DNA of 12,717 nucleotides from Phycisphaerales bacterium UBA1926 (GCA_002337215.1 DDFO01000022.1:160227-172943); one strand, 5' to 3'. Positions 1 through 7,528 are shown, counted from the first letter of the stretch. Numbers and translations: made by a program. Notes: generated by a model not told the origin, from the sequence alone.

Positions 1-159
1 CGCGGGTGCCCGACGATCGACGCGTTCCGCACGCAGGCCCGGTTCACGAGGGTGAGCGGGGCGACGATCGTCGAGAATCATCCGCACGACATCCGCATCA
101 CGAAAGAGAGCCCAAACTACTCGGTCGAGAGCGGGCCGGGCGGCGGGCGGGGCGCGTAG
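1..159 (+). CDS. guaB: IMP dehydrogenase, C-terminal end (partial)
   Basis: The frame is open from base 1 and ends at TAG 157-159, giving the last 52 residues of a protein that begins outside the window. The tail contains [19 protein letters not shown] and then [15 protein letters not shown]. This closely matches the end of bacterial IMP dehydrogenase, where a C..TI..LR..A.F.R.TGA segment precedes HPHDV.ITKEAPNYS. The enzyme oxidises IMP to XMP with NAD+, the committed step of guanine nucleotide synthesis in the cytoplasm. A short Gly-rich tail (SGPGGGRGA) follows the usual end and looks lineage-specific. The catalytic Cys loop and CBS domains would lie upstream and cannot be checked. GMP reductase shares the fold, but the HPHD...PNYS ending favours GuaB. 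Confidence 0.85.
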   Translation, partial: RGCPTIDAFRTQARFTRVSGATIVENHPHDIRITKESPNYSVESGPGGGRGA

Positions 160-181
160 AACTCACGCGGAATCCGGGGCG

Positions 182-187
182 TAGTCT
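182..187 (+). promoter_or_regulatory. possible -10 element (TAGTCT) for the Bax inhibitor-like gene
   Basis: TAGTCT lies in the 97-bp gap between guaB and the membrane protein gene. It fits the TAnnCT hexamers seen ahead of other units in this window. No clear -35 is visible, and the leader would be about 60 nt. This is weak evidence, based on position and resemblance only. Confidence 0.25.
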
Positions 188-256
188 CCCAACGAACTCA
201 AACGGAATGCGGACGTGTTCGTACGTCTTCAGGCAGGCAACGCAGGAGTGTGATTC

Positions 257-1090
257 ATGTTCATCCAGCGCAGCGGCAACCCGACTCTCAGAGCGTTTCA
301 GGCACCGCGGTACGAAGACCTGGACAGCACGCAGTACAGCCCCGCGGCCCAGACGCGGACCGATTCCAGTGCGGGGCTGATGACCCTCCAGGGCACGATT
401 GTGAAGACCGGGCTGCTGCTCACGGCGTGCGCGGTCTCGGCCTTGCTCGTCTGGAAGATGATGACCGCGAGCCTGTTCGGCGTCACGCTGTCGCCCGGGA
501 TCGCGCTCTTCGGCGGGATGATCGGCGGGCTCGTGCTGGGGCTGGTGATCGCGTTCGTTCCCAAGCTCGCGGCGGTGCTCTCGACGCCGTACGCGGCCCT
601 CGAGGGGGCGTTCATCTCGGGGCTGAGCCTGTTCGTCGCCGAGCGCTGGCTGGGCGGCGCGGAGAACCCCGCGGCTCACGGGACGATCTTCCAGGCCGTT
701 GTGCTGACCTTCGCGATCGGGGCGGGGATGCTGATCGCCTACGGGACGGGGATCGTGCGGGGCGGCAAGGTCTTCACGGCGATCGCCGCGACGGGGGGCA
801 TCGGGCTGATGCTGTACGTCGGCGTGCTGTGGATCGGCAACGGGCTGTTCGGTGCGGGCATCCCGAACCTGTACGCGTCGGCGTCGCCGATCGGGATCGG
901 GTTCAGCGCGCTGTGCCTCGTGCTCGCGTCGATGTTCCTCGTGCTCGATTTCCGGATGATCGACGAGGGCATCAAGCGCGGGGCGCCCAAGCACATGGAG
1001 TGGTACGGCGCGTTCTCGCTGCTGGTGACGATGGTCTGGATCTACATCGAGGTGCTGCGATTGCTCGCCAAGCTGCAGAGCCGGGACTGA
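257..1090 (+). CDS. Bax inhibitor-1/YccA-family membrane protein
   Basis: A 277-residue integral inner-membrane protein. After a polar N-terminus carrying the family-like RSGNPTLRAF start there are about seven hydrophobic segments, roughly residues 48-68, 78-101, 104-127, 143-163, 171-199, 211-231 and 248-270. The C-terminal block with DFRMIDEGIKRGAPKHMEWY followed by a helix rich in W, Y, I and L (to about 270) is the hallmark of the bacterial YccA/BaxI_1 branch. Family members are proposed ion (calcium or proton) leak channels or stress-related membrane proteins; their role in bacteria is poorly known. The ATG at 257 is chosen because AGGAG at 244-248 sits 8 nt upstream. It follows guaB by 97 bp and converges with the phytase-like gene (stop at 1111). 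The fold and family are clear; the function is not. Confidence 0.88.
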   Translation: MFIQRSGNPTLRAFQAPRYEDLDSTQYSPAAQTRTDSSAGLMTLQGTIVKTGLLLTACAVSALLVWKMMTASLFGVTLSPGIALFGGMIGGLVLGLVIAFVPKLAAVLSTPYAALEGAFISGLSLFVAERWLGGAENPAAHGTIFQAVVLTFAIGAGMLIAYGTGIVRGGKVFTAIAATGGIGLMLYVGVLWIGNGLFGAGIPNLYASASPIGIGFSALCLVLASMFLVLDFRMIDEGIKRGAPKHMEWYGAFSLLVTMVWIYIEVLRLLAKLQSRD

Positions 1091-1095
1091 TAGCG

Positions 1096-1107
1096 CGCTC
1101 GCGAGCG
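1096..1107. other. 12-bp perfect palindrome between convergent genes
   Basis: CGCTCGCGAGCG is a perfect palindrome lying in the 20-bp gap between two convergent stop codons (1090 and 1111). It could act as a small shared terminator hairpin, but it has almost no loop and only a short T-rich flank (GGGTTTA). The role is therefore uncertain. Confidence 0.3.
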
Positions 1108-1110
1108 GGT

Positions 1111-2226
1111 TTACTTGTCCAGCCCGCTTGGCTTGGTGAGGACGAGCAGGCGGGTGCTGCCGGCCTTGCCGTGTTCATTGTCTTCAACGAAGAAGAGCCT
1201 GTTGCCGAGGTCGTCCATGCCCTCGAAGTTGCCGAGACCCTCGTCGTTGGGCAGGGTTGAGAAGTCGAGCAGGAGTTTCTTCTCGATGAAGCGGGGTTCC
1301 GCATCGCCGAGATCGTTGAGCGATTCGATGAGCGACAGATCGCTCGCGCCGTCAGTGCTGATCCAGAACAGGCTCGCGACGGTCTCGCCGTCCGGGAGTT
1401 CGGCGTTCTCGAGCACCAGGAACCGGCGCGGGCCCACGCAGAGCATCTCGGCAACCGCGAGCGTGTCGGGGTCGGTGCGGTCAGGGGCGGGGCCGAGGGG
1501 GTAGCCGTACTGGTAGACCCGGCTTCCGTCGATGCTCCGCGCGAGCACGCGGCAGACGCCGGTGCCTTGGTCCTGGATGAGTGGTCGTTCGACTGCGGCG
1601 AGAGCTTGCCGCGTGCCCCGCCAGCTGTCGATCGCCAGGGATTCAAAGCCGTTGTTGTGGAAGATCCCGCGCGTGGGTTTTTCGGTTTTGTCGTGCAGGA
1701 AGGCTCTGGGCAGCTTCCACTTGATCGCGGCTTGGTCGTTCATGGACCACTGGTAAATCGCGGGCTGGACGCCGCTCTTGGCGTGCCCCTCGCTTGTCCA
1801 CAGGATCATGTGCGACATCCCGCCGGCGGACTGGAGCAGGCTCAGGAACCGCACCGCCTCGGGATCGACGGTGTTCTTCTCGAAGATCCGGCCGTGCTCG
1901 TTGCGGAGGGCGGTCCAGGTGATGCCGCTGAATCGGGGCGTGCCGCCGTCCCAGCGGGATTCGATCCGGCCGATTCGGGCGGGGGCCTGTTCGGACCGGT
2001 CGTCGGGCACGACCCAGAACGACGTTGGAGAATTCAGCACGCCACCGCTCGGATCGGGGATGAACTCGATCGCGCTGAGCTCGTCGCTCGGCCAGTCGTG
2101 GAAGCCCTGGGAATGTGTCGGGAGGCGGTATGTCCCAACGTAGCGAGGCGGGCTGGGCTGGGCGGCGATTGCGGCCCCGGCAAAGATCAACAGGGCGGCT
2201 CCGGCGGCGATCGTTCGGCGTGTCAT
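1111..2226 (-). CDS. secreted phytase-like (esterase-like activity of phytase family) protein
   Basis: A 371-residue protein with a signal peptide: MTRRT, a hydrophobic run at about residues 6-21, then a likely cleavage at AIA-A or IAA-Q near residue 22. The mature part shows the acidic signposts of the phytase-like/esterase-like domain: LSAIEFIPD (50-58), DPEAVRF (121-127), NNGFESLAID (191-200) and GNFEGMDDLGNRLFFVEDNE (332-351). In related proteins these Glu/Asp residues sit in a six-bladed propeller, probably binding metal. The substrate is unknown and phytase activity should not be assumed. ATG 2226 is preferred over an upstream GTG at 2247 because it begins the signal peptide and lies 6 nt after a TACTCT hexamer. 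It follows ychF by 33 bp on the same strand, so read-through from ychF is also possible. Confidence 0.75.
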   Translation of the reverse strand: MTRRTIAAGAALLIFAGAAIAAQPSPPRYVGTYRLPTHSQGFHDWPSDELSAIEFIPDPSGGVLNSPTSFWVVPDDRSEQAPARIGRIESRWDGGTPRFSGITWTALRNEHGRIFEKNTVDPEAVRFLSLLQSAGGMSHMILWTSEGHAKSGVQPAIYQWSMNDQAAIKWKLPRAFLHDKTEKPTRGIFHNNGFESLAIDSWRGTRQALAAVERPLIQDQGTGVCRVLARSIDGSRVYQYGYPLGPAPDRTDPDTLAVAEMLCVGPRRFLVLENAELPDGETVASLFWISTDGASDLSLIESLNDLGDAEPRFIEKKLLLDFSTLPNDEGLGNFEGMDDLGNRLFFVEDNEHGKAGSTRLLVLTKPSGLDK

Positions 2227-2232
2227 GCCGAC

Positions 2233-2238
2233 AGAGTA
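2233..2238 (-). promoter_or_regulatory. putative -10 element (TACTCT) of the phytase-like gene
   Basis: Read on the minus strand, TACTCT is followed by GTCGGC and then the ATG. A hexamer ending 6 nt before the start codon would place transcription initiation at or beside the ATG, giving a leaderless mRNA. The same geometry occurs at 9378-9383. No good -35 hexamer is visible, so this is an inference. Confidence 0.4.
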
Positions 2239-2259
2239 TCGGCCCACCGAGCCGGGGTC

Positions 2260-3369
2260 TCACACGTTGAACAGGAAGTGGCACACATCCGCGTCGTGCA
2301 TGACGTACTCCTTGCCCTCGATCCGCATCTTGCCGGCTTCTTTGATCGCCTTCTCGGTCTTGTGCTCGACGAGGTCGTCGACCGAGTAGATCTCGGCGCG
2401 GATGAACCCGCGCTCGAAGTCGGTATGGATCACGCCCGCCGCCTGGGGGGCCTTGGACCCCTGCTTGACGGGCCAGGCCCGGATCTCCTTGGGCCCGGCG
2501 GTGTAGAACGACTGGAGGCCCAGCAGGCGGTAGACCGCCCGGGCGAGGCTGTTGAGGGCGGGCTCTTCGAGGCCGTAGTCGGCAAGCATCTCCGCCCGGT
2601 CCTCGGGGTCGAGCTCAGAGAGCTCGCTCTCGACCTTGGCGCACACCGGGACGATCTCGGCCCCCGTCGCCTCGGCGTGGGCGCGGACCTTCATCGCCAG
2701 ATCGCCCTCGCCCCGAACGTCGCTCTCGTCGACGTTGGCGATGAACATCTGCGGCTTGACGGTGATCAGCCCGATGCCGCGCAGCGACTTGATCTCCTCG
2801 GGCTTGGTGATCGAGGGGAGCGCGAGCCGGGCGGGCTTGCCCTCCTCGAGGACCGGCTGCATCTTCTGCAGCACGCTGAGCCGGGCGAGCGCCTCGGGGT
2901 CCTTGCTCCGTGCCGCCCGCTCGGCCTTGGGCAGAGCGCTCTCGACGGTCTGGAGATCGCTGAGGACGAGCTCGCTGTCGATCGTGTCGATGTCGCGCAT
3001 CGGGTCAACGTCGCCGTCCACGTGGAGGATGTCCTCGCCCCCCGGCGCCTTCTCGAAGCAGCGGACGACCTGGGTGATCGCGTCCACGTCGCGGATGTTG
3101 CTCAGGAAGGCGTTGCCCTTGCCCGCCCCCTCGCTGGCACCACGCACGAGCCCCGCGATGTCCACGAGTTCGAGGACCGCGGGGACGATTTTCTCGCTCT
3201 CGATCAGCGTGCGGATGGTCTCGAGGCGTGGGTCGGGGATCGGGACGATGCCCACGTTGGGCTCGATCGTCGCGAACGGGTAATTGGCCGCCAGCGCCCC
3301 GGCATTGGTCAGGGCGTTGAACAGCGTGCTTTTACCGACATTTGGCAGACCGACGATCCCGGCTTTCAT
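2260..3369 (-). CDS. ychF: redox-regulated ATPase YchF (Obg/OLA1 family)
   Basis: A 369-residue cytoplasmic P-loop protein, close to the usual length of about 363. Walker A is GLPNVGKST (residues 7-15), the switch II region is DIAGLVRGAS (70-79), and the base-recognition position reads NVDE (212-215). NVDE in place of canonical NKxD is typical of this subfamily, which prefers ATP to GTP. A central coiled-coil insertion lies around residues 125-185, and a C-terminal TGS domain (about 286-369) ends in GKEYVMHDADVCHFLFNV. YchF proteins associate with the ribosome and influence stress responses. ATG 3369 is chosen because the protein then starts directly with the conserved MKAGIVGLPNVGKS, and GGAGG (minus strand, 3381-3377) lies 7 nt upstream. 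The open frame extends to 3561, but that extension is not conserved-looking. Confidence 0.97.
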   Translation of the reverse strand: MKAGIVGLPNVGKSTLFNALTNAGALAANYPFATIEPNVGIVPIPDPRLETIRTLIESEKIVPAVLELVDIAGLVRGASEGAGKGNAFLSNIRDVDAITQVVRCFEKAPGGEDILHVDGDVDPMRDIDTIDSELVLSDLQTVESALPKAERAARSKDPEALARLSVLQKMQPVLEEGKPARLALPSITKPEEIKSLRGIGLITVKPQMFIANVDESDVRGEGDLAMKVRAHAEATGAEIVPVCAKVESELSELDPEDRAEMLADYGLEEPALNSLARAVYRLLGLQSFYTAGPKEIRAWPVKQGSKAPQAAGVIHTDFERGFIRAEIYSVDDLVEHKTEKAIKEAGKMRIEGKEYVMHDADVCHFLFNV

Positions 3370-3387
3370 GGGCAGACCTCCGTGGGA

Positions 3388-3398
3388 CCGCGATGGTA
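3388..3398 (-). promoter_or_regulatory. putative ychF promoter core (TACCAT-CGCGG)
   Basis: On the minus strand TACCATCGCGG ends 18 nt before the ychF ATG. It has the TAnnnT form of a -10 box followed by the same CGCGG block seen after TACACT at 6935 and 7529. Initiation would fall a few bases upstream of the GGAGG ribosome-binding site. No -35 is obvious. Confidence 0.4.
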
Positions 3399-3448
3399 GA
3401 CCGGCGGGGCGGCCGGATTCCGGATAGGCTTTCTTTCCCGGAACGGCG

Positions 3449-3462
3449 GGGGGCCTTCCCCC
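3449..3462. other. GC-rich hairpin in the divergent intergenic region
   Basis: GGGGG-CCTT-CCCCC can form a five-pair stem in the 153-bp gap between ychF and the divergent propeller gene. It lies between the two proposed promoters. It could be a protein-binding site or simply a chance feature of G/C runs. Confidence 0.2.
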
Positions 3463-3500
3463 GGTCCATCCAGAGATACGCCCCGCTGATCGGGCAGTGA

Positions 3501-3511
3501 TACACCACCGG
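3501..3511 (+). promoter_or_regulatory. putative promoter core (TACACC-ACCGG) of the propeller gene
   Basis: TACACC follows TGA (3498-3500), giving a GATACAC core that resembles the GATACAC at 6933-6939. The downstream CGGAGAC is shared with the tRNA-Arg upstream region. GGAGA at 3510-3514, 8 nt before ATG 3523, serves as ribosome-binding site, so any leader would be short. Confidence 0.4.
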
Positions 3512-3522
3512 AGACGCACGAT

Positions 3523-6500
3523 ATGAGACGATTCCGCCATTCGGCCCGACTTTCGGCCCACCTCTCAGCCAGGCACGCCGCGGCAGTGCTCACGGCGCTC
3601 GCCGCGACGGCGATCGGGCCGACGGTCCTCGCACAAGACACAGATACCGACGACGAGCCCGTGCTGAGCAAGGGCGCCTTCAGCGGCCTGACGTTCCGCT
3701 CGGTGGGCCCCGCCCTCATGTCGGGCCGCATCGGCGATTTCGCGATGAACCCCGATCGGCCCGCCGAGTACTACGTCGCGGTGAGCTCGGGCAACCTCTG
3801 GAAGACCGTCAACAACGGCGTGACCTACGAGCCCATCTTCGACGGCGAGGGCTCCTACTCGATCGGGTGCGTCACCCTCGACCCCAACGACAGCAACGTC
3901 GTCTGGGTCGGCACGGGCGAGAACAACTCGCAGCGGTCCGTCTCGTTCGGCGACGGTGTCTACAAGAGCGTCGACGGCGGCAAGAACTGGTCCCACGTGG
4001 GCCTCAAGGAGTCCGAGCACATCGGCATGATCGCCGTGGATCCGCGCGACTCCGACCGCGTCTTCGTCGCGGCGCAGGGGCCGCTGTGGCGATCCGGGGG
4101 CGATCGCGGGCTCTACATGACCGAAGACGGCGGTGAGACCTGGGACCTCGTTCTCGACATCAGCGAGCACACCGGAGTCAACGAGGTCCACATCGACCCC
4201 GAGGACCCCGATGTCATGTACGCATCGGCCTACCAGCGCCAGCGCAAGGTCTGGACGCTCATCAACGGTGGTCCCGAATCGGGCGTCTGGAAGTCCACCG
4301 ACGGCGGTGAGACCTGGCGCGAGATCAACAAGGGCCTGCCCAGCGAGGACAAGGGCCGGATCGGGCTCGATATCTCACCCGTCGATCACAACGTGGTCTA
4401 CGCCATCGTCGAGGCGGCGCACGACAAGGACGGCTTCTTCCGCTCGACCGACCGGGGCGAGACCTGGTCGAAGATGAGCGACTACGTCGCGGGGAGCCCT
4501 CAGTACTACAACGAGATCGTCGCGAGCCCCCACGACGTGGACACCGTCTACTCGCTCGACACGTACATGCACGTCACGCGTGACGGCGGCAAGAACTTCA
4601 GCCGGGTCCCACGCGACAACAAGCACGTCGACAACCACTGCCTCTGGATCGACCCGAGCGATCCCCAGCACATGATCGTGGGCTGCGACGGCGGCATCTA
4701 CGAAACCTGGGACGACGCGGCGAACTGGCACTTCAAATCCAACCTGCCGGTCACGCAGTACTACCGCGTCAGCACCGACATGGACCAGCCGTTCTACAAC
4801 ATCTACGGAGGCACCCAGGACAACAACTCGCAGGGTGGCCCGAGCCGGACGACCCGGCTCGAGGGCATCACCAACGAGGACTGGTATGTCACCGTGGGCG
4901 GTGACGGCTACGAGACCGTCGTCGATCCCGAGAACGCAGACATCGTCTACAGCCAGTGGCAATACGGCGGGCTCGTTCGCTACGACCGCAAGAGCGGGGA
5001 GATCACCGATATCCGCCCCGTCGAGAAGCCGGGCGATGAGCCGTATGTGTTCAACTGGGACACCCCGCTGATCATGAGCCCCCACAGCAACGAGCGGCTG
5101 TACTTCGCGGGCAACTTCCTGTTTCGCACCGACAACGGGGGCTCGTCGTGGGACATCGTGAGCCCCGATCTGACCCGCAAGATCGACCGCAACACGCTCG
5201 AAGTGATGGACACCATCCAGCGCCCCGACGCGGTCGCGAAGCACGTCTCGACGTCGATCTGGGGCAACGCCGTCGCGCTCGACGAATCGCCCCTGGTCGA
5301 AGGGCTCCTCTACGTCGGCACCGACGACGGCCTGATCCACATCTCCGAGAACGGGGGTGAGTCCTGGCGGAAGATCACGAGCGAATCGGTCGGTGACATC
5401 CCGGAGCTGACCTACGTCTCGAGCCTGCACGCCTCGCCGGTCGATGAGGATGTTGTCTTCGCGACCTTCGACAACCACAAGCAGGGCGACTTCGCTCCGT
5501 ACGTGTACCGATCCGACAACCGGGGCCGGACGTGGACCAACATCTCGGGCGACCTCCCCGAGCGAGACATCGCGTATGCGATCCGTCAGGACCACGAGGA
5601 CGAGGACCTGCTCTTCGTGGGCACGGAGTTCGGCGCGTACTTCACGATCGACGGCGGCGACGCCTGGATCAAGATGTCCGGCGTGCCCACCATCGCGGTC
5701 AAGGACCTCGAGATCCAGCGTCGCGAGAACGACGTCGTGCTCGGCACCTTCGGGCGTGGGTTCTACGTCTTCGATGACTACGCCCCGCTGCGCGACGTCA
5801 CCGAGGAAGTCCTCACCGACGACGCGACGCTGTTCGCCGTCAAGGACGCCCCGCTCTACGTCCAGTGGACCCGCCTGGGCTCCAACAACGGGAAGGGGGC
5901 GCAGGGCGCGAGCTACTACACCGCCGACAACCCGCCCTACGGCGCGGTCTTCACCTACCACCTCGCCGAGGGCTTCAAAACCCTCAAGGACCAGCGGGTC
6001 GAGGCCGAGGACGAGGCGATCGAGAACGAGGAGGAGTGGTCGTACCCCACGGTGGACGACAGCCGGGCGGAGGACCGCGAACTCGATCCCGCGATCGTGC
6101 TGACGGTCCGCGATGACGAGGGCAACGTCATCCGCCGGGTGGACGGCAAGTCGGGCAAGGGCTTCCACCGCATCGCGTGGGACCTTCGTTTCCCCTACGA
6201 GGGCCCGGTCTCGCTGAGCGGGAACAGCGTGCCCTACTGGGCGATGCCCCCGCGCGGCCCGCTCGTCGCCCCGGGCACCTACTCCGTCACGCTCGATCTC
6301 ATCAAGGACGGCGAGACGGAGACGCTCGAAGGCCCCGAGGAGTTCGATGTCTACGCGCTCAACCAGGCGACCTTCGCGTCCGACGACGCCGGCGCCGATC
6401 TCGCGTTCCATCGCGAGGCCGCGAACCTCCACCGCGCCGTCGCCGGCGCGGGCCGGGCGATCGGCGAAGCCGAGAACCGCGTGAAGCACCTGCGCCAGGC

Positions 6501-6858
6501 GATCATGGACACCCCCGAGGCGGGTGAGTCGCACATGGAGCGGCTCGAAGAGATCCGCGTCCAGCTCGCCGATCTCAAGATCGCTCTGTACGGCGACCCG
6601 ACAATCGGCCGCCGCCAGGAGGCCCAGGCACCCGGCATCAGCGAACGCATCGGGGGCGTGATCGAGGGCATGACCGACATCACCAGCCCGCCCACCGAGA
6701 CCTTCCGCCAGCAGTACGGCTACGCCCGCGACGCGTACACCAAGGCTCAGAAGGAACTCCGCAAGCTGATCGGGACCGATCTGGCCAAGCTCGAGGAAGA
6801 TCTCGAGAAGCTCGGCGCGCCGTGGACCCCGGGGCGCCTGCCCAACTACAAGCCGTGA
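3523..6858 (+). CDS. secreted VPS10/sortilin-like Asp-box (BNR) beta-propeller protein
   Basis: A 1,111-residue exported protein. The signal peptide has an Arg-rich start, a hydrophobic core at about residues 19-36 and cleavage after VLA (residue 37). About nine Asp-box turns of the S/T-x-D/N-G-G-x-x-W type follow, near residues 149, 200, 258, 308, 352, 536, 608, 664 and 710. Examples are SVDGGKNW, STDGGETW and SENGGESW. This spacing suggests one or two large propellers, as in sortilin-N and GH74-like proteins. After the GRGFYVFDDYAPLRD boundary (about 745-760) comes a mixed region, then a helical C-terminus (about 955-1111) with many acidic and basic residues. Such proteins are often labelled glycosyl hydrolase or PSII stability factor-like, but no catalytic residues can be assigned here. 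It probably binds or cleaves glycans or peptides outside the cytoplasm. It is a single-gene unit, with its own promoter region and terminator. Confidence 0.85.
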   Translation: MRRFRHSARLSAHLSARHAAAVLTALAATAIGPTVLAQDTDTDDEPVLSKGAFSGLTFRSVGPALMSGRIGDFAMNPDRPAEYYVAVSSGNLWKTVNNGVTYEPIFDGEGSYSIGCVTLDPNDSNVVWVGTGENNSQRSVSFGDGVYKSVDGGKNWSHVGLKESEHIGMIAVDPRDSDRVFVAAQGPLWRSGGDRGLYMTEDGGETWDLVLDISEHTGVNEVHIDPEDPDVMYASAYQRQRKVWTLINGGPESGVWKSTDGGETWREINKGLPSEDKGRIGLDISPVDHNVVYAIVEAAHDKDGFFRSTDRGETWSKMSDYVAGSPQYYNEIVASPHDVDTVYSLDTYMHVTRDGGKNFSRVPRDNKHVDNHCLWIDPSDPQHMIVGCDGGIYETWDDAANWHFKSNLPVTQYYRVSTDMDQPFYNIYGGTQDNNSQGGPSRTTRLEGITNEDWYVTVGGDGYETVVDPENADIVYSQWQYGGLVRYDRKSGEITDIRPVEKPGDEPYVFNWDTPLIMSPHSNERLYFAGNFLFRTDNGGSSWDIVSPDLTRKIDRNTLEVMDTIQRPDAVAKHVSTSIWGNAVALDESPLVEGLLYVGTDDGLIHISENGGESWRKITSESVGDIPELTYVSSLHASPVDEDVVFATFDNHKQGDFAPYVYRSDNRGRTWTNISGDLPERDIAYAIRQDHEDEDLLFVGTEFGAYFTIDGGDAWIKMSGVPTIAVKDLEIQRRENDVVLGTFGRGFYVFDDYAPLRDVTEEVLTDDATLFAVKDAPLYVQWTRLGSNNGKGAQGASYYTADNPPYGAVFTYHLAEGFKTLKDQRVEAEDEAIENEEEWSYPTVDDSRAEDRELDPAIVLTVRDDEGNVIRRVDGKSGKGFHRIAWDLRFPYEGPVSLSGNSVPYWAMPPRGPLVAPGTYSVTLDLIKDGETETLEGPEEFDVYALNQATFASDDAGADLAFHREAANLHRAVAGAGRAIGEAENRVKHLRQAIMDTPEAGESHMERLEEIRVQLADLKIALYGDPTIGRRQEAQAPGISERIGGVIEGMTDITSPPTETFRQQYGYARDAYTKAQKELRKLIGTDLAKLEEDLEKLGAPWTPGRLPNYKP

Positions 6859-6892
6859 TCGCGTAGTCTTCAAATTCTGAAATCCAACCATG

Positions 6893-6920
6893 GGCCCGGG
6901 GCATGTTCCCGGGCCTTTTT
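6893..6920 (+). terminator. intrinsic terminator after the propeller gene
   Basis: GGCCCGGG (6893-6900) pairs perfectly with CCCGGGCC (6908-6915) over a 7-nt loop and is followed at once by TTTTT (6916-6920). It lies 35 nt after the propeller stop codon and ahead of tRNA-Arg. It separates the two units, so the tRNA needs its own promoter. Confidence 0.85.
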
Positions 6921-6934
6921 CGTGCGCCCGCGGA

Positions 6935-6945
6935 TACACTCGCGG
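6935..6945 (+). promoter_or_regulatory. putative tRNA-Arg promoter core (TACACT-CGCGG)
   Basis: TACACTCGCGG sits between the intrinsic terminator and tRNA-Arg. The hexamer ends 14 nt before the first tRNA base, which leaves room for a 5' leader of a few nucleotides. The same 11 bases recur at 7529-7539. A GC-rich block just after the -10 is typical of stringently controlled stable-RNA promoters in other bacteria. Control here is inference. Confidence 0.5.
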
Positions 6946-6954
6946 AGACACCCT

Positions 6955-7028
6955 GCCCGCGTAGCTCAGTTGGATAGAGCACCGCTTTCCTAAAGCAGAG
7001 GTCGCAGGTTCGAGCCCTGCCGCGGGTG
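6955..7028 (+). tRNA. tRNA-Arg (anticodon CCU)
   Basis: A full cloverleaf can be drawn. The acceptor arms are GCCCGCG (6955-6961) and CGCGGGT (7021-7027), with a G-U first pair and discriminator G 7028. The D arm is GCTC...GAGC, and the anticodon loop TTCCTAA carries CCT at 6989-6991. The T arm is GCAGG-TTCGAGC-CCTGC. The anticodon reads AGG arginine codons. The anticodon stem has one C-A mismatch at positions 28-42 (6983/6997). CCA is not encoded, so the tail must be added by a nucleotidyltransferase. Confidence 0.95.
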
Positions 7029-7082
7029 TTGCCGAAGACGCGTACCGGGAGCCGACGCGCCCCGCGATGCGTATCGTTGCCC

Positions 7083-7379
7083 ATGCCCACGTATGTCTAC
7101 GCCTATCTCGATACCGACGGAAATCCGACCGACGAGTGCTTCGAGGTCGTCCAGTCCATCAGCGAGGACGCGCTCAAAAAGCACGAAGGCCGGAAGGTCC
7201 AGCGGGTGCCCCAGGCCCCCAACATCGCTGGCAAATGGTCGGACATGAAGGCCAAGAGCACGCTCAGCAACGAGAACCTCGACCGGCTCGGCTTCACCAA
7301 ATACGAGAAGCGCGGCGACGGCTACATGGAACGCACCGCCGGCAAGGCCGGGCCTCGGGCGATCAGCGCCGACGACTGA
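7083..7379 (+). CDS. FmdB-like small protein lacking the zinc-ribbon cysteines
   Basis: A 98-residue protein. MPTYVYAYLD, then FEVVQSISEDALKKHEGRKVQRVPQAPNI, lines up with the FmdB/CxxC small zinc-ribbon pattern (MPxYEYxC..C...FE..QSxSD.PL..CP.CG..V.R...AP.I). Both cysteine pairs are missing: the first knuckle is replaced by DTDGNPTDE and the second by HEGRK, leaving one unrelated Cys (residue 19). The second half (GFTKYEKRGDGYMERTAGKAGP) resembles tails found on some relatives. The role of FmdB proteins is not settled, and without zinc ligands this one must fold differently or be stabilised otherwise. ATG 7083 gives the conserved MPTY start; an open frame from 7026 would overlap the tRNA. 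A TATCGT hexamer at 7072-7077 ends 5 nt before the ATG and no Shine-Dalgarno is visible, so a leaderless mRNA is possible. Confidence 0.7.
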   Translation: MPTYVYAYLDTDGNPTDECFEVVQSISEDALKKHEGRKVQRVPQAPNIAGKWSDMKAKSTLSNENLDRLGFTKYEKRGDGYMERTAGKAGPRAISADD

Positions 7380-7490
7380 TCACCCGCTCGAAACGACATC
7401 CTGAACGGTTTTTGATCGGGCAGTTTCCTGAATCGGTGCCGGTTCTGTGAACCCTGGCCGCGCCGATCCCGAATGAAACCCAGGTCGGGG

Positions 7491-7505
7491 CTGTTGATAC
7501 AACAG
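7491..7505. promoter_or_regulatory. inverted repeat CTGTTG-ATA-CAACAG
   Basis: A perfect 6-bp inverted repeat around a 3-bp centre lies 23 bp upstream of the TACACT element of the coiled-coil membrane protein gene. Its size, and its AT content relative to its surroundings, fit a dimeric repressor or activator site, but no regulator can be named. It could also form a small RNA hairpin after the FmdB-like gene, though no T-run follows. Confidence 0.35.
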
Positions 7506-7528
7506 TCCGGAAGACCGCCAGCGATCGG

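Noticed and set aside
1567..3399. 610-codon plus-strand frame opposite ychF and the phytase-like gene
   Set aside because: It spans two well-identified minus-strand genes and their promoters. Its product is repetitive L/D/G/R-rich text with no recognisable domain.
4375..6951. 858-codon open frame on the minus strand opposite the propeller gene
   Set aside because: The GC-rich codon usage of the real plus-strand gene leaves few antisense stops. The antisense product is V/D/R-rich with no domain, and it also runs across the intrinsic terminator.
7026..7082. N-terminal extension of the FmdB-like gene
   Set aside because: It would overlap the tRNA-Arg 3' end, and MPTY at 7083 is the family start.
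3487..7424. Shared 12-mer TGATCGGGCAGT at 3487-3498 and 7413-7424
   Set aside because: Several identical 12-mer pairs are expected by chance in a window of this size, and the two sites have no common position relative to genes.
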